Shown piece after piece: positions 26,179-36,168 of a DNA stretch of 36,527 nucleotides (position 1 is the stretch's first letter; every line of letters begins with the position of its first letter). This DNA is from Gammaproteobacteria bacterium (GTDB lineage Bacteria > Pseudomonadota > Gammaproteobacteria > GCA-001735895), in assembly GCA_024229615.1 (NCBI GenBank), contig JAAESG010000634.1, positions 1 through 36,527 of the forward strand, given 5' to 3'. The notes beneath the pieces are model-generated. The model was not told the origin of the DNA. It ran no database searches and saw only the letters and a program-made list of their open reading frames with translations. Both the position numbers and the translations under genes were made by a program.

Positions 26179-28608
26179 TTAGTGGGGGGTGGCTTTAATC
26201 AGCGAGAGAATACTACTGCGCACCTCGGTGCTGAGCAGGTTGCGCAGATCGAGACTGACATAGTTGAAGCCCTGTTCGAACTCGAGCTGATGTTGGTCGT
26301 TCTTCACCAGGTATTCGTTATCCAGCATCGTGGCGATGAAATCGCGGAACAACAGGCGATCGAAAAAGTCGGGGGAATTGATACCATAAATCATCGAAAT
26401 CTTCTGCGCGAGCAAGTGGCAACGCAGTTCCAGTTCCTCTTCCCGTAACGGAGCTCCAGAGGTTTGCCACAAGACGATGAAGGTCATGTAGTAACGTTCG
26501 AGAATCGGTTGCACAATGTGAGCGAGCCTGATCAATTGCATGAACTCGTGGTCACTGCGCCGGGGGCGGCGTAAGTCACTTTCAATCTGTTCGAGCAGGG
26601 ATTCGCGGATGAGGCTGGATATGCATTCATCGACAATTTCGCCAAGCCTGGACTCCGGCCATTCGAGCTGCAGTTCCGATTTCAGGAATGGATATAGCAG
26701 TTTGATTTTACGCTGCACACTGGCACGCGATATGCGTCGAACATTGGTATAGCAACAGGCGATCAAGGCCAGGATCACCAGGCTATGCAAGCTGTTGTTA
26801 CGATAGTAGCCAATCAGAACCGAGTCCTCCGGTTTCAGGTAAACAATATCGCCGAGTTCGTGCTTGCGGATATGAACGATTTTTCTCCGCGCGATACGCC
26901 TGATGCGTTTTTTATTCACCTTGCCCTGGATACGAATCGAGGCGAGGCCGGGGACGCCACGGATCAGTCGGTGATGCAGTTTCGCCTGGCTCACCAGTTC
27001 CTCGATCTCGATGCTTTGCCTGGGCGTGGCGAGTAGAATCGTCGCGATCGAATTGACCGGGTTGATCACACAGGCACGGTTGATCCCGTACATGATCTCG
27101 CGCGAAAGATGCTGCAGGCTGCTGCGGTACCAATCCGGTTTATGCTCGATTTCCGAAGCACGCACCGACCAGTCTGTACAGTGCTCCTTCAGCAGTGTGT
27201 CGAGTTCTATGGGTTCACCGAAACTTGCGGTAACCTTGCCGAAGTGGCCCTTGAGTCTGAATATCGCGCTCAGTGCCCCCAGGGTAGACTCCTTTTTCTT
27301 TTTATCTCCATAGAGTTCGCCGAGGTAGGACTTGCCTTCGATCAGCTTATCGTAACCGATGTAAACCGGAACAAAGGCGAGTGGTCGGGCCTGGCTTTTG
27401 ATATAGGCATCGACGGTCATGCCGAGCATACCGAACTTCGGTTTCAGCATTCTTCCGGTTCGACTGCGTCCGCCTTCGACGAAATACTCAAGCGGTACAC
27501 CAAGCTCTACCAGCTGATTAACATAGGCTCGCATAACAGCGCTGTAGATCGGGTTGTCCTGGAAGCTGCGGCGGATGAAAAAGGCACCGCCGCCACGCAG
27601 AATACGTCCAATTAAAGGAATGTTAAGATTGCTGCCCGCGGCGATATAGGGGATCGCCAGATTTTCGTTGTAAATAACATAGGATAGCAGCAGGTAGTCA
27701 ACATGGCTGCGATGACAGGGTACATAGACCAGTTGATGAGTGAGTGCGGCCTCGCGAATACGACTAGCATTGAAGATTTCGATGCCCGAGTAAAACCGGC
27801 TCCAGAAGGCGCGCAATAAACGCAGCATGACTTCGATCGTGAGTTGCGTGCAGTCGGCGAAGATCTCACGGCAATAGCGATGCGCCCGGGCATAGCTGCG
27901 CAGCTTGTCATCGGCTTCTGCGGATATCAGTTTCTGCACGATTTGGTCTTCGATGACCTTTGCTGATAAATGTTTGTGACTGGTAATTTGAGGGCCGAAA
28001 GTCGCTTCGCGCTGTTGACGTAACGTCGTGATCAGCAATTCTTGCAAGTCCTGTTCGTCGTCGCCAGATGTATTGACGATTTCTCTGAAATCGAGGGCCT
28101 GAGAGAAAATCAGGCGCGCGTTACGGCCGTGAATTAACAGGGTGAAAAACTTGCGCGTGCGCCCGGCCAGCACCCAGGTGTCTGCAAAAAGTATCTGCAG
28201 CCAGTTCTTTTGTCGTGCCAGCGGGCGTCCCCAAAAAACCGATACCGGTACAATTTGCAGGTCCAACTCCGCATTCTCGGCAAACGCTCGCATAAAATCG
28301 CTTAACATCGGGGAGTGCTTGCGCCGGCGTTTGATCCAGTCGCCGAGCGGGCTGCGTGAAGCCAGGCTATAGACAGAGTGATGCTGGTTCAGGATTTCGA
28401 TCGAGATGTTTGCGAGTGGGTCGGGGAGCTCACAATCCGCGGTAACGCGTGACAGGACCAGGAGATCGCTCAAGCCCCGGTCGGCAAGCACGTAGAGCGT
28501 CGGTCGTTGCGGATCCAGAACCGCAGCAGGATCGTCTTCCGGAAAAACTTCTACCCTGACCCAGAGAAACAATATCCAGCGTAGAAATTGATTAAGCTGC
28601 TTTTTCAA
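26179..28608 (-). CDS. plsB: Glycerol-3-phosphate 1-O-acyltransferase PlsB
   Basis: Inner-membrane enzyme that transfers acyl chains from acyl-ACP or acyl-CoA to glycerol 3-phosphate, first step of phospholipid synthesis. Acyltransferase block I is HRSHVDYLLL (His and Asp at 299/304; E. coli 306/311), with FIRRSF and FVEGGRSRTGR following. I prefer the TTG at 28608: CAGG lies upstream, the protein is then 809 residues (E. coli 807) and it begins just before the conserved hydrophobic WILFLWVR. The frame is open to an ATG at 28698, but those 30 extra residues do not look like PlsB and that ATG lies within the hydrolase relic on the other strand. Confidence 0.94.
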   Translation of the reverse strand: MKKQLNQFLRWILFLWVRVEVFPEDDPAAVLDPQRPTLYVLADRGLSDLLVLSRVTADCELPDPLANISIEILNQHHSVYSLASRSPLGDWIKRRRKHSPMLSDFMRAFAENAELDLQIVPVSVFWGRPLARQKNWLQILFADTWVLAGRTRKFFTLLIHGRNARLIFSQALDFREIVNTSGDDEQDLQELLITTLRQQREATFGPQITSHKHLSAKVIEDQIVQKLISAEADDKLRSYARAHRYCREIFADCTQLTIEVMLRLLRAFWSRFYSGIEIFNASRIREAALTHQLVYVPCHRSHVDYLLLSYVIYNENLAIPYIAAGSNLNIPLIGRILRGGGAFFIRRSFQDNPIYSAVMRAYVNQLVELGVPLEYFVEGGRSRTGRMLKPKFGMLGMTVDAYIKSQARPLAFVPVYIGYDKLIEGKSYLGELYGDKKKKESTLGALSAIFRLKGHFGKVTASFGEPIELDTLLKEHCTDWSVRASEIEHKPDWYRSSLQHLSREIMYGINRACVINPVNSIATILLATPRQSIEIEELVSQAKLHHRLIRGVPGLASIRIQGKVNKKRIRRIARRKIVHIRKHELGDIVYLKPEDSVLIGYYRNNSLHSLVILALIACCYTNVRRISRASVQRKIKLLYPFLKSELQLEWPESRLGEIVDECISSLIRESLLEQIESDLRRPRRSDHEFMQLIRLAHIVQPILERYYMTFIVLWQTSGAPLREEELELRCHLLAQKISMIYGINSPDFFDRLLFRDFIATMLDNEYLVKNDQHQLEFEQGFNYVSLDLRNLLSTEVRSSILSLIKATPH

Positions 28609-28664
28609 CGGGAACCTGTTGTTTAACGACAAGTCACAATAATAACCTCTTGGAGCCGAACTTA

Positions 28665-28766
28665 ATGGAAAAAATAAAGCTGGAATTTGAAAACGCATCA
28701 GGCGATAGACTCACAGGATTACTCGAACTGCCAGAGCGGGCCGCAAATTATTACCGAACTGCTTGA
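28665..28766 (+). pseudogene. Stub of an alpha/beta hydrolase-OsmC type gene
   Basis: A 33-codon frame begins at an ATG with GGAG nine bases upstream. Its first 24 residues start MEKIKLEFENASGDRL and go on to GLLELPE; this is the pattern with which alpha/beta hydrolase-OsmC fusion proteins begin (xFxNxxGxxLxGxLxLPxG). The usual continuation with a HCFTC motif is absent and a stop comes nine codons on. In another frame, 28744-28782 reads [12 protein letters not shown] before a stop and could be what is left of the C-terminus. I infer an internal deletion. The homology is from memory of the family and is short, so it needs a search. Confidence 0.45.
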
Positions 28767-28778
28767 GCCAGGAGCGAT

Positions 28779-29741
28779 CTAAAACTGCTGTATCAAACGT
28801 GCGCCGAAACTGATATCGGGTGCGCTGCCGACCAGGATATCTTCAGAGAAAAACAGGTCGAGCCGATGATTCTCGATCAGGTTAAGAAAGCCCAGTCCGA
28901 GTTGAATCTGCAGCGAATTACCGAAAGCCTTGAGTTCGCTGTCTTCGATTGTCTGACTATGCAGGTCAAACTGGACAGTGCCGACGATGCTGTTGCTGAA
29001 TCGGTAATCGACGCCCAACTGGGCCAGCCAGATCTGATTTGCGACCAGTCCTTGCAGATTGCCTTCATCTCCGGGCAGGCTCAGACCGACCAGTCCGTAA
29101 ACCGACATTGTGGTGTCGATCTGCTTTTCGTGGACAATCCACAGAGCGAGATCGATGGCCTCGTTACCGCTGAAATCGGATTCGGAGCCGCTGGGTAACT
29201 CGATTCCAACGAAGTATCCGGGTTCGCCGGGCTTCTGGTTTCCGACTGCAAAAGCGATATCACCTATCCCGCTACTAGCGCTGGATTGCGAATATTCAAC
29301 AACACCGTCACGCGAGTATTCGATATTTACTTTGTTCTCGGGAAAGTCGCTCCGTTTGCCGCCAGGCAGTCCAAAAAAATCGTGCCAATCTTCAATCAAT
29401 CCATCAAGCTCTCCGCCGCTGTTGGCGATAAAAGGGATGCTCACCCGCAGTAACCAGCTATCGTTACGGTAACTGAAGCCAAGTTCATAGCGATAGTTCT
29501 CTACGTCGATGATCAGGTCTTCATCACTTTTGCTTTGATCCTGAAGGGTATTGGTGATCAGAACACTGTGGTCAACCAGCCAACCGTTGGAATCACCAAA
29601 AGGAGCATGGCTTGGCAGGTAAAACTGCAGTAGCATCGGATTCAGATCTCGCGTTGCCAGGCCCGTGGCCGCGAGCACCCATTCGCTGCGACTAAAAAGA
29701 AAAATTACGCTGGCAAAGGCAAGCGCTTTAGTCGGGTTCAT
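28779..29741 (-). CDS. DUF3187 family putative outer-membrane protein
   Basis: Protein of 320 residues with an N-terminal signal peptide (cleavage probably after WVLA, residue 24). The remainder has alternating beta-strand character with short turns and ends in Phe, as outer-membrane barrels do. The conserved start of the mature part, [17 protein letters not shown], and the central segments RVSIPF and [11 protein letters not shown] fit DUF3187, a family without known function. ATG at 29741 overlaps the 3' end of prfC by 14 bases, so it is likely translated from the same message. No obvious terminator follows. Confidence 0.82.
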   Translation of the reverse strand: MNPTKALAFASVIFLFSRSEWVLAATGLATRDLNPMLLQFYLPSHAPFGDSNGWLVDHSVLITNTLQDQSKSDEDLIIDVENYRYELGFSYRNDSWLLRVSIPFIANSGGELDGLIEDWHDFFGLPGGKRSDFPENKVNIEYSRDGVVEYSQSSASSGIGDIAFAVGNQKPGEPGYFVGIELPSGSESDFSGNEAIDLALWIVHEKQIDTTMSVYGLVGLSLPGDEGNLQGLVANQIWLAQLGVDYRFSNSIVGTVQFDLHSQTIEDSELKAFGNSLQIQLGLGFLNLIENHRLDLFFSEDILVGSAPDISFGARLIQQF

Positions 29742-31323
29742 AGTCGCCGTGTTCGCGCGTGGCGAGAAACTCGATATCTGGCCAGCGTTCTTCGGTCATC
29801 GTCAGATTTACCCGCGATGGGGCCACGTAGGCAAGGTCGCCGGCGTGATCGAGCGCAAGATTGCCGCGCATCTTGTGCTTGAATTCCTCGAGCTTCTTGT
29901 TGTCGCCAGAGGATACCCAGCGAGCGGTATTCACATTAACCGCCTCGAACTGGCATTCCACCCCGTATTCGTCCTTGAGCCGATGTGCAACCACGTCGAA
30001 TTGCAGCACGCCGACCGCTCCGAGGATCAGGTCGTTGTTGGCGAGCGGTCTGAAAAGCTGGGTCGCGCCTTCCTCGCACAACTGCGTCAGTCCTTTCAAC
30101 AGGGCTTTCATTTTTAGCGGATCCTTGAGTTGTGCCCGGCGGAATAATTCTGGTGCGAAATTCGGGATACCCGTAAAAACAAGCGGCTCGCCCTGGGTGA
30201 AACTGTCGCCGATACGGATCGTGCCATGGTTGTGAATACCAATAATATCACCGGTGTAAGCTTCTTCAATGTGGCCTCGATCAGCCGCAAAAAAGGTCAG
30301 TGCATCAGGGATTTTCATATCCTTGCCGATGCGCACATGGCGGACCTTCATGCCCCGGGTGTACTTCCCGGAACAGATGCGCATGAAGGCGATGCGATCT
30401 CGGTGCTGCTTGTCCATGTTAGCCTGGATTTTAAAAACAAAGCCGGTGAGCTTGTCTTCATCCGCGGATACCCTGCGGCTACGCGTAGCGCGGGGCATCG
30501 GTGGAGGGGCATACTGGTTAAATGCATCGAGTAACTCAGCCATACCGAAATTATTGATGGCCGAACCGAAGAAAACCGGGGTGAGCTCTCCGGTGAGGTA
30601 GCTGTCGAGATCAAATTCACTGGAGGCGCCTCGCACCAGCTCTATTTCCTCGCGAAAATCACCGGCCATCGCACCCAGAATCTGGTCGAGTTTGGGATTG
30701 TCGAGCCCTTCGATCACTTCGCCCGAGCTTATCTTGTCGGCATCGCTTGCGGAAAACAGGTGCACCGAATCGTTGAGCAGATGGAACACGCCTTTCAGGC
30801 TTTTACCCATACCGATAGGCCAGGTAATCGGTGCGCATCGTATCTTCAGCACATCCTCGACTTCGTCGAGCAGATCGATAGGATCACGACCCTCTCGATC
30901 GAGTTTGTTGATGAAGGTGATGATCGGGGTATCACGCAGACGGCAGACATCCATTAGTTTGATTGTGCGTTCTTCGACTCCTTTGGCGCAGTCGATAACC
31001 ATCAGCGCCGAGTCTACCGCGGTCAGTGTCCTATAGGTGTCTTCCGAAAAATCCTCATGCCCCGGGGTATCCAGCAGATTGATAATGCTATCGCGGTAAG
31101 GAAATTGCATAACCGACGATGTGACCGAGATACCACGCTGTTTTTCGAGCTCCATCCAGTCGGAGGTAGCGTGCCGGGCCGCTTTGCGGCTCTTTACCGT
31201 ACCGGCCATCTGAATTGCCTTGCCATACAGTAGCAATTTTTCGGTAACCGTAGTCTTGCCCGCATCCGGATGCGAAATAATCGCAAAGGTACGGCGTCGA
31301 CGCATTTCGTCATTGTCTGACAT
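29728..31323 (-). CDS. prfC: Peptide chain release factor 3
   Basis: GTPase that removes RF1/RF2 from the ribosome after termination. Length is 531 residues (E. coli: 529). The G motifs are [14 protein letters not shown] (G1), the [12 protein letters not shown] switch I region, [14 protein letters not shown] (G3) and [10 protein letters not shown] (G4); the later domains include [12 protein letters not shown]. The ATG at 31323 has GGAT upstream and the normal beginning; a TTG at 31335 is in frame but unneeded. The order glycosylase-rimI-prfC matches holD-rimI-(yjjG)-prfC of E. coli, without yjjG. Confidence 0.97.
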   Translation of the reverse strand: MSDNDEMRRRRTFAIISHPDAGKTTVTEKLLLYGKAIQMAGTVKSRKAARHATSDWMELEKQRGISVTSSVMQFPYRDSIINLLDTPGHEDFSEDTYRTLTAVDSALMVIDCAKGVEERTIKLMDVCRLRDTPIITFINKLDREGRDPIDLLDEVEDVLKIRCAPITWPIGMGKSLKGVFHLLNDSVHLFSASDADKISSGEVIEGLDNPKLDQILGAMAGDFREEIELVRGASSEFDLDSYLTGELTPVFFGSAINNFGMAELLDAFNQYAPPPMPRATRSRRVSADEDKLTGFVFKIQANMDKQHRDRIAFMRICSGKYTRGMKVRHVRIGKDMKIPDALTFFAADRGHIEEAYTGDIIGIHNHGTIRIGDSFTQGEPLVFTGIPNFAPELFRRAQLKDPLKMKALLKGLTQLCEEGATQLFRPLANNDLILGAVGVLQFDVVAHRLKDEYGVECQFEAVNVNTARWVSSGDNKKLEEFKHKMRGNLALDHAGDLAYVAPSRVNLTMTEERWPDIEFLATREHGDYEPD

Positions 31324-31362
31324 TTTAAAATCCAAAAATGAACCGGGGTCTGTTAACGGGCC

Positions 31363-31842
31363 CTAGTTGCCGTGTGATTCGATTTGTACAGGGATATGCC
31401 TTGCAAAGAGCAATGCATCCTCTCGACCCTCGGGCGCCGGGTAGTAATCCTTGCGACATCCGATTTCATTAAAACCGGCAGCATTATAGCAACTTATCGC
31501 GGCGCTATTGCTGGGGCGCACTTCGAGCAGCATGGTTTGTGCATCTTTCTGGCGCGCTTCTTCAACCAGGAACTCGATAAACTGATGACCGAAACCCTTG
31601 CGCTGGTACTGCTTGGCGATCGAAAGATTGAGCATATGACTTTCACCTGCGGTAACGCTGATCACGGCATGCCCGACGATGCTCAGCTGCTGTTGAGCCA
31701 GCCAGCATTGATATCCGACCCGAATACAGTCGCTGAAAATCCTCTCGGTCCACGGAAATTCGTATACTTCGTGCTCGACCATCATGACTTGCTCGACGTC
31801 TTCGAGTTGCATACGCCTGAAACCCAATACTGAATCGTTCAT
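31363..31842 (-). CDS. rimI: Ribosomal protein S18 alanine N-acetyltransferase
   Basis: GNAT-fold enzyme of 159 residues that acetylates the N-terminal alanine of S18. The acetyl-CoA pyrophosphate loop is QRKGFGHQ (Q/RxxGxG), with HMLNLSIAKQYQ before it, LEVRPSNSAAISCYNAAGF after it and RKDYYP at the C-terminal end, all as in RimI. The ATG overlaps the stop of the upstream glycosylase (ATGA), so the two are translationally coupled. prfC starts 39 bases downstream. Confidence 0.94.
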   Translation of the reverse strand: MNDSVLGFRRMQLEDVEQVMMVEHEVYEFPWTERIFSDCIRVGYQCWLAQQQLSIVGHAVISVTAGESHMLNLSIAKQYQRKGFGHQFIEFLVEEARQKDAQTMLLEVRPSNSAAISCYNAAGFNEIGCRKDYYPAPEGREDALLFARHIPVQIESHGN

Positions 31843-32666
31843 TGCAGCATTTGGTGCAACAGTTTCAGATCCTGCCAGGCGATGGCCTTGGCTGAAGGGT
31901 TGCGCAACAGATAGGCGGGATGATAGGTAACCTTGAGCGGGATATCGGTACCGGGCAGCTTGTGCATTTCTTTTATCAACTTGCCAACCGGTAGATTGCT
32001 AGCCAGCAGATTATGCGCGGAAACCCGGCCGACCGACAGAATCACCCGGGGGGAGAGCTGTTCAATTTGGGCCTCGAGAAAGCCGCGACATTGTCGTGTC
32101 TCATCCTGTTTCGGGTCGCGATTATTAGGTGGTCGACATTTGACGATGTTGGTGATGAAGACTTGTTCACGGGATATTCCGATTGCTGCCAGCATACGAT
32201 CCAGCAGTTGACCCGAGCGACCGACAAATGGTTCTCCACGAATATCTTCATCGTGCCCGGGGCCCTCGCCAACAATCAACAGGTCTGCCCGAGTATTGCC
32301 TATGCCAGGAACCTTCTGGGTACAGTTGCTTGCCAGCGCACAGGCCTCGCATCCCTGTATTGCCGAGTTGATCGAGTCCCAGGAGTCAAGCCTGGGTACA
32401 GATGGTGGTATCGTAGAAGAATCCTGAATAGAATCTGCGGCAACAGTGGCAGAAGGTGCCAGATCAGGCTTCATCAGCTCGGCTTCGGTATTTTTTGGCA
32501 GGCTCTCCGGTTGATTCTCTGTTGTATGAAACTCGACACTGTCCCCTATACTCGTACCGCCGGTATCGAGTTCCGTTTTGGGCTCTATGTCGTTGTTACG
32601 ATCGCGCTCGGCCCAAAACTGAATTCCGATTCCTTTCAGACAGCGTTGTTGCCGGTTGGTCAACAT
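31839..32666 (-). CDS. Family 4 uracil-DNA glycosylase with HolD (psi)-like N-terminal peptide
   Basis: Protein of 275 residues. Residues 100-275 are a family 4 (Fe-S) uracil-DNA glycosylase: GCEACALASNC with Cys106/Cys109, catalytic-loop GEGPG (133-137), GEPFVGRSGQLLD, NIVKCRPP with a further cluster Cys, a fourth Cys in TRQCRGF, and HPAYLLRNP. It excises uracil from DNA. Residues 24-95 are a low-complexity acidic linker. Residues 5-21 (RQQRCLKGIGIQFWAER) resemble the start of E. coli psi (HolD), sharing GI-x-x-W-x-x-R, and the gene occupies the holD position before rimI-prfC. ATG at 32666, six bases after leuA. The glycosylase call is firm; the psi relationship is inference. Confidence 0.9.
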   Translation of the reverse strand: MLTNRQQRCLKGIGIQFWAERDRNNDIEPKTELDTGGTSIGDSVEFHTTENQPESLPKNTEAELMKPDLAPSATVAADSIQDSSTIPPSVPRLDSWDSINSAIQGCEACALASNCTQKVPGIGNTRADLLIVGEGPGHDEDIRGEPFVGRSGQLLDRMLAAIGISREQVFITNIVKCRPPNNRDPKQDETRQCRGFLEAQIEQLSPRVILSVGRVSAHNLLASNLPVGKLIKEMHKLPGTDIPLKVTYHPAYLLRNPSAKAIAWQDLKLLHQMLQ

Positions 32667-32672
32667 AGAGGT

Positions 32673-34217
32673 TCACACATCTCCCAGTTGAGGATGGGTG
32701 CGACCGGCGCTGTTGATCACCTTGTTCAACGCATTGATATAGGATTTCGCCGAGGCGATGACAATGTCCGTGTCGGCACCTTGTCCGTTGATGACCTGTC
32801 CATCTTTTTCGACCCTGACGGTGACTTCACCTTGGGAGTCGGTTCCGGTGGTAATCGCATTAACCGAGTAAAGCTGCAGTTTGACGCCGGTTTGAGTGAG
32901 TTTCTCGATCGCCTTGAAACAGGCATCAACCGGGCCATCGCCACTGGCCACGGCCTGTTGCTCCGCACCATCGATGTTAAGCGTCATGGTAGCGCTCGGG
33001 ATTTCACCGGTTTCGCAACACACTTTGAGACTAACCAGTTTGATGGTTTCGTTTTCGGTCTCGAAAGTCGCTTCGTTTACCAGGGCTAACAAATCCTCGT
33101 CGAATATGTCGTGCTTCTTGTCCGCCAGGGTTTTGAAGGCGGCAAACACTTCGTTCAACTCTTCCTCGGAAGCGAACTGGATATTCAGTTCAGCCATGCG
33201 GGACTTGAAGGCATTGCGGCCTGAATGTTTGCCCAGTACTAGCTTGTTGGTGGTCCAGCCCACATCCTGGGCGCGCATGATTTCATAGGTTTCACGCGAT
33301 TTCAGGACACCATCCTGATGGATGCCCGATTCATGTGCGAAAGCATTAGCGCCAACAATTGCCTTGTTTGGCTGTACCGTGAAACCGGTAATGCCCGATA
33401 CCAGTTTTGAGCAATTCATGATTTGCGTCGTATCGAGATCGGAATCGCATCGGAAAATATCCTGCCGGGTTCGGACTGCCATTACGATCTCTTCAAGCGA
33501 TGCGTTACCGGCCCGTTCACCGAGGCCGTTAATCGTACATTCCACCTGGCGCGCACCGTGTAATACTGCGGCCAGTGAATTACCCACAGCCAGGCCCAGA
33601 TCATTGTGGCAATGCACCGAAAATACAGCCTTGTCCGAGTTCGGCACGCGTTCCATCAAGTCACTGATCAAGGCTCCGAACTGATGCGGGACGTTGTAAC
33701 CAACCGTATCGGGAATATTGATCGTGGTTGCGCCTTCGGCGATAACCGCCTCGATGACACGACACAGAAAATCCGCTTCGGATCGGCCAGCGTCTTCAGG
33801 AGAAAACTCGATATTGTCGGTGTACTGGCGCGCCATACGAACTGCAGCCACGGCAGCTTCGACCACCTGATCAGGCGACATGCGCAGTTTTTGTTGCATA
33901 TGAATCGGCGAAGTCGCCAGAAAAGTATGTATGCGGCCGGAATTGGCGGATTTGATCGCTTCGCCTGCGCGTTCGATATCAACCTGCTTGGCGCGTGCGA
34001 GCCCGCAGACCGTGCTGTCCTTGATGATCTTCGCAACCGATTTAACCGATTCGAAATCACCGTCACTGGCGATTGGAAATCCGGCTTCGATAATGTCGAC
34101 TTTCATCAGTTCCAGAGCGCGTGCGATACGAATCTTTTCATCGCGGGTCATGGATGCGCCGGGACTTTGCTCGCCGTCGCGCAAGGTCGTATCAAAAATG
34201 ATTAATCTGTCTTTGAT
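32673..34217 (-). CDS. leuA: 2-isopropylmalate synthase
   Basis: Condenses acetyl-CoA with 2-oxoisovalerate, first step of leucine synthesis. The catalytic barrel carries [34 protein letters not shown] (metal His pair) and [13 protein letters not shown], then the accessory region and the C-terminal regulatory LeuA domain with GDGPVDA, so leucine feedback is expected. Conserved starts read M-x-D-R-L-I-I-F; here the codon at that place is ATC (34217-34215), with an ideal AAGGAG six bases upstream. The nearest usual start in frame is a GTG at 34283 inside pssA. I give the conserved position: 514 residues, normal length. Lies 40 bases after pssA. Confidence 0.94.
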   Translation of the reverse strand: MKDRLIIFDTTLRDGEQSPGASMTRDEKIRIARALELMKVDIIEAGFPIASDGDFESVKSVAKIIKDSTVCGLARAKQVDIERAGEAIKSANSGRIHTFLATSPIHMQQKLRMSPDQVVEAAVAAVRMARQYTDNIEFSPEDAGRSEADFLCRVIEAVIAEGATTINIPDTVGYNVPHQFGALISDLMERVPNSDKAVFSVHCHNDLGLAVGNSLAAVLHGARQVECTINGLGERAGNASLEEIVMAVRTRQDIFRCDSDLDTTQIMNCSKLVSGITGFTVQPNKAIVGANAFAHESGIHQDGVLKSRETYEIMRAQDVGWTTNKLVLGKHSGRNAFKSRMAELNIQFASEEELNEVFAAFKTLADKKHDIFDEDLLALVNEATFETENETIKLVSLKVCCETGEIPSATMTLNIDGAEQQAVASGDGPVDACFKAIEKLTQTGVKLQLYSVNAITTGTDSQGEVTVRVEKDGQVINGQGADTDIVIASAKSYINALNKVINSAGRTHPQLGDV

Positions 34218-34257
34218 CAGAGACTCCTTACATTGTTGCCGGGTTAATGTATCGGGA

Positions 34258-35058
34258 TCAAGCCTCAGGTCCGCTGTCGTCACTCGTTTCAGACATGCGC
34301 ATTCGCTTGCGATTCCAGCGAAACAGGGAAAGTATCGGTCCCGACAACATGTACAGGAAAAAGAACGAGAACAACACGGTAGCGGTCTCGATCGAAAGAA
34401 ATACAAACACCAGCATTACCACGAGCAGGGACACGAAAGGAACCTTCTCGCGTAAATCAAAATCCTTGAAACTGTAGTACGAAAACCGGGAAACCATCAG
34501 AATGCCAGCCGCGGAAGTCAACAGCAGAGCGGCGTAGCTGACATCTTCGCCTATGATATCGTAACTCTCACAAACCCAAATCGATCCCATGACGACCGCG
34601 GCTGCCGCCGGACTGGCGAGTCCCTGGAAATAGCGTTTGTCGGCGACGCCAATCTGGGTGTTAAAACGTGCCAGTCGTAGTGCGGCACAGGTTGCATAAA
34701 TGAAGGCTGCCAACCAGCCCAGTTTACCCATCATAACCGAGACGTCGCGCAGGTAAATCAGAGACCACATGTAGACAATCAATGCCGGGGCGACGCCGAA
34801 GGAAACCATGTCGGAGAGACTGTCATATTCAGCGCCGAAGGCCGATTGAGTATTGGTCATGCGAGCCACGCGACCATCGAGACCATCGAGCAATCCGGCC
34901 AGAAAAATCGAGATTGCGGCAATTTCAAAGCGCCCGCTCATGGCCGCTATAATGGCGTAAAACCCCGCAAACAGAGCTGCCGTAGTGAACGCGTTGGGCA
35001 AAAGGTAAATGCCCTTCCGCATATTTTTTCGCGCTTCTTTGGGATTGCTATCGTCCAT
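34258..35058 (-). CDS. pssA: CDP-diacylglycerol-serine O-phosphatidyltransferase (PssA, membrane type)
   Basis: Integral membrane enzyme of 266 residues that makes phosphatidylserine from CDP-diacylglycerol and serine, leading to phosphatidylethanolamine. The CDP-alcohol phosphotransferase motif DGxxARx8Gx3Dx3D is complete (Asp61, Gly62, Ala65, Arg66, Gly75, Asp79, Asp83). About eight hydrophobic segments follow. This is the type II, Bacillus-like form, not the E. coli PLD-type PssA. ilvC-pssA-leuA linkage is common in gammaproteobacteria. ATG at 35058; ribosome site weak and a GC-rich hairpin lies just upstream. Confidence 0.95.
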   Translation of the reverse strand: MDDSNPKEARKNMRKGIYLLPNAFTTAALFAGFYAIIAAMSGRFEIAAISIFLAGLLDGLDGRVARMTNTQSAFGAEYDSLSDMVSFGVAPALIVYMWSLIYLRDVSVMMGKLGWLAAFIYATCAALRLARFNTQIGVADKRYFQGLASPAAAAVVMGSIWVCESYDIIGEDVSYAALLLTSAAGILMVSRFSYYSFKDFDLREKVPFVSLLVVMLVFVFLSIETATVLFSFFFLYMLSGPILSLFRWNRKRMRMSETSDDSGPEA

Positions 35059-35067
35059 AGGTCTCAG

Positions 35068-35085
35068 GCGGGCGCGGGCGCCCGC
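35068..35085 (-). other. GC-rich hairpin between ilvC and pssA
   Basis: On the plus strand GCGGGC occurs twice in a row (35068-35073, 35074-35079), followed by its inverse GCCCGC (35080-35085). Either copy can pair, giving a six-base-pair all-GC stem 10-27 bases before the pssA ATG. No T-run follows, so it is not a terminator; it may limit initiation at pssA or protect the upstream message. Confidence 0.4.
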
Positions 35086-35093
35086 TATCGATA

Positions 35094-36143
<1,050 letters not shown>

Positions 36144-36168
36144 TTATAGAAAAATATTGTAATCGTGT

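Noticed and set aside
27109-27615. Plus-strand frame of 168 codons opposite plsB
   Set aside because: Shadow of the well-conserved acyltransferase; no domain recognised.
32013-33089. Long plus-strand open frame (358 codons) opposite leuA and the glycosylase gene
   Set aside because: It is antisense to two clear genes, has no family resemblance and has the composition of a shadow frame.
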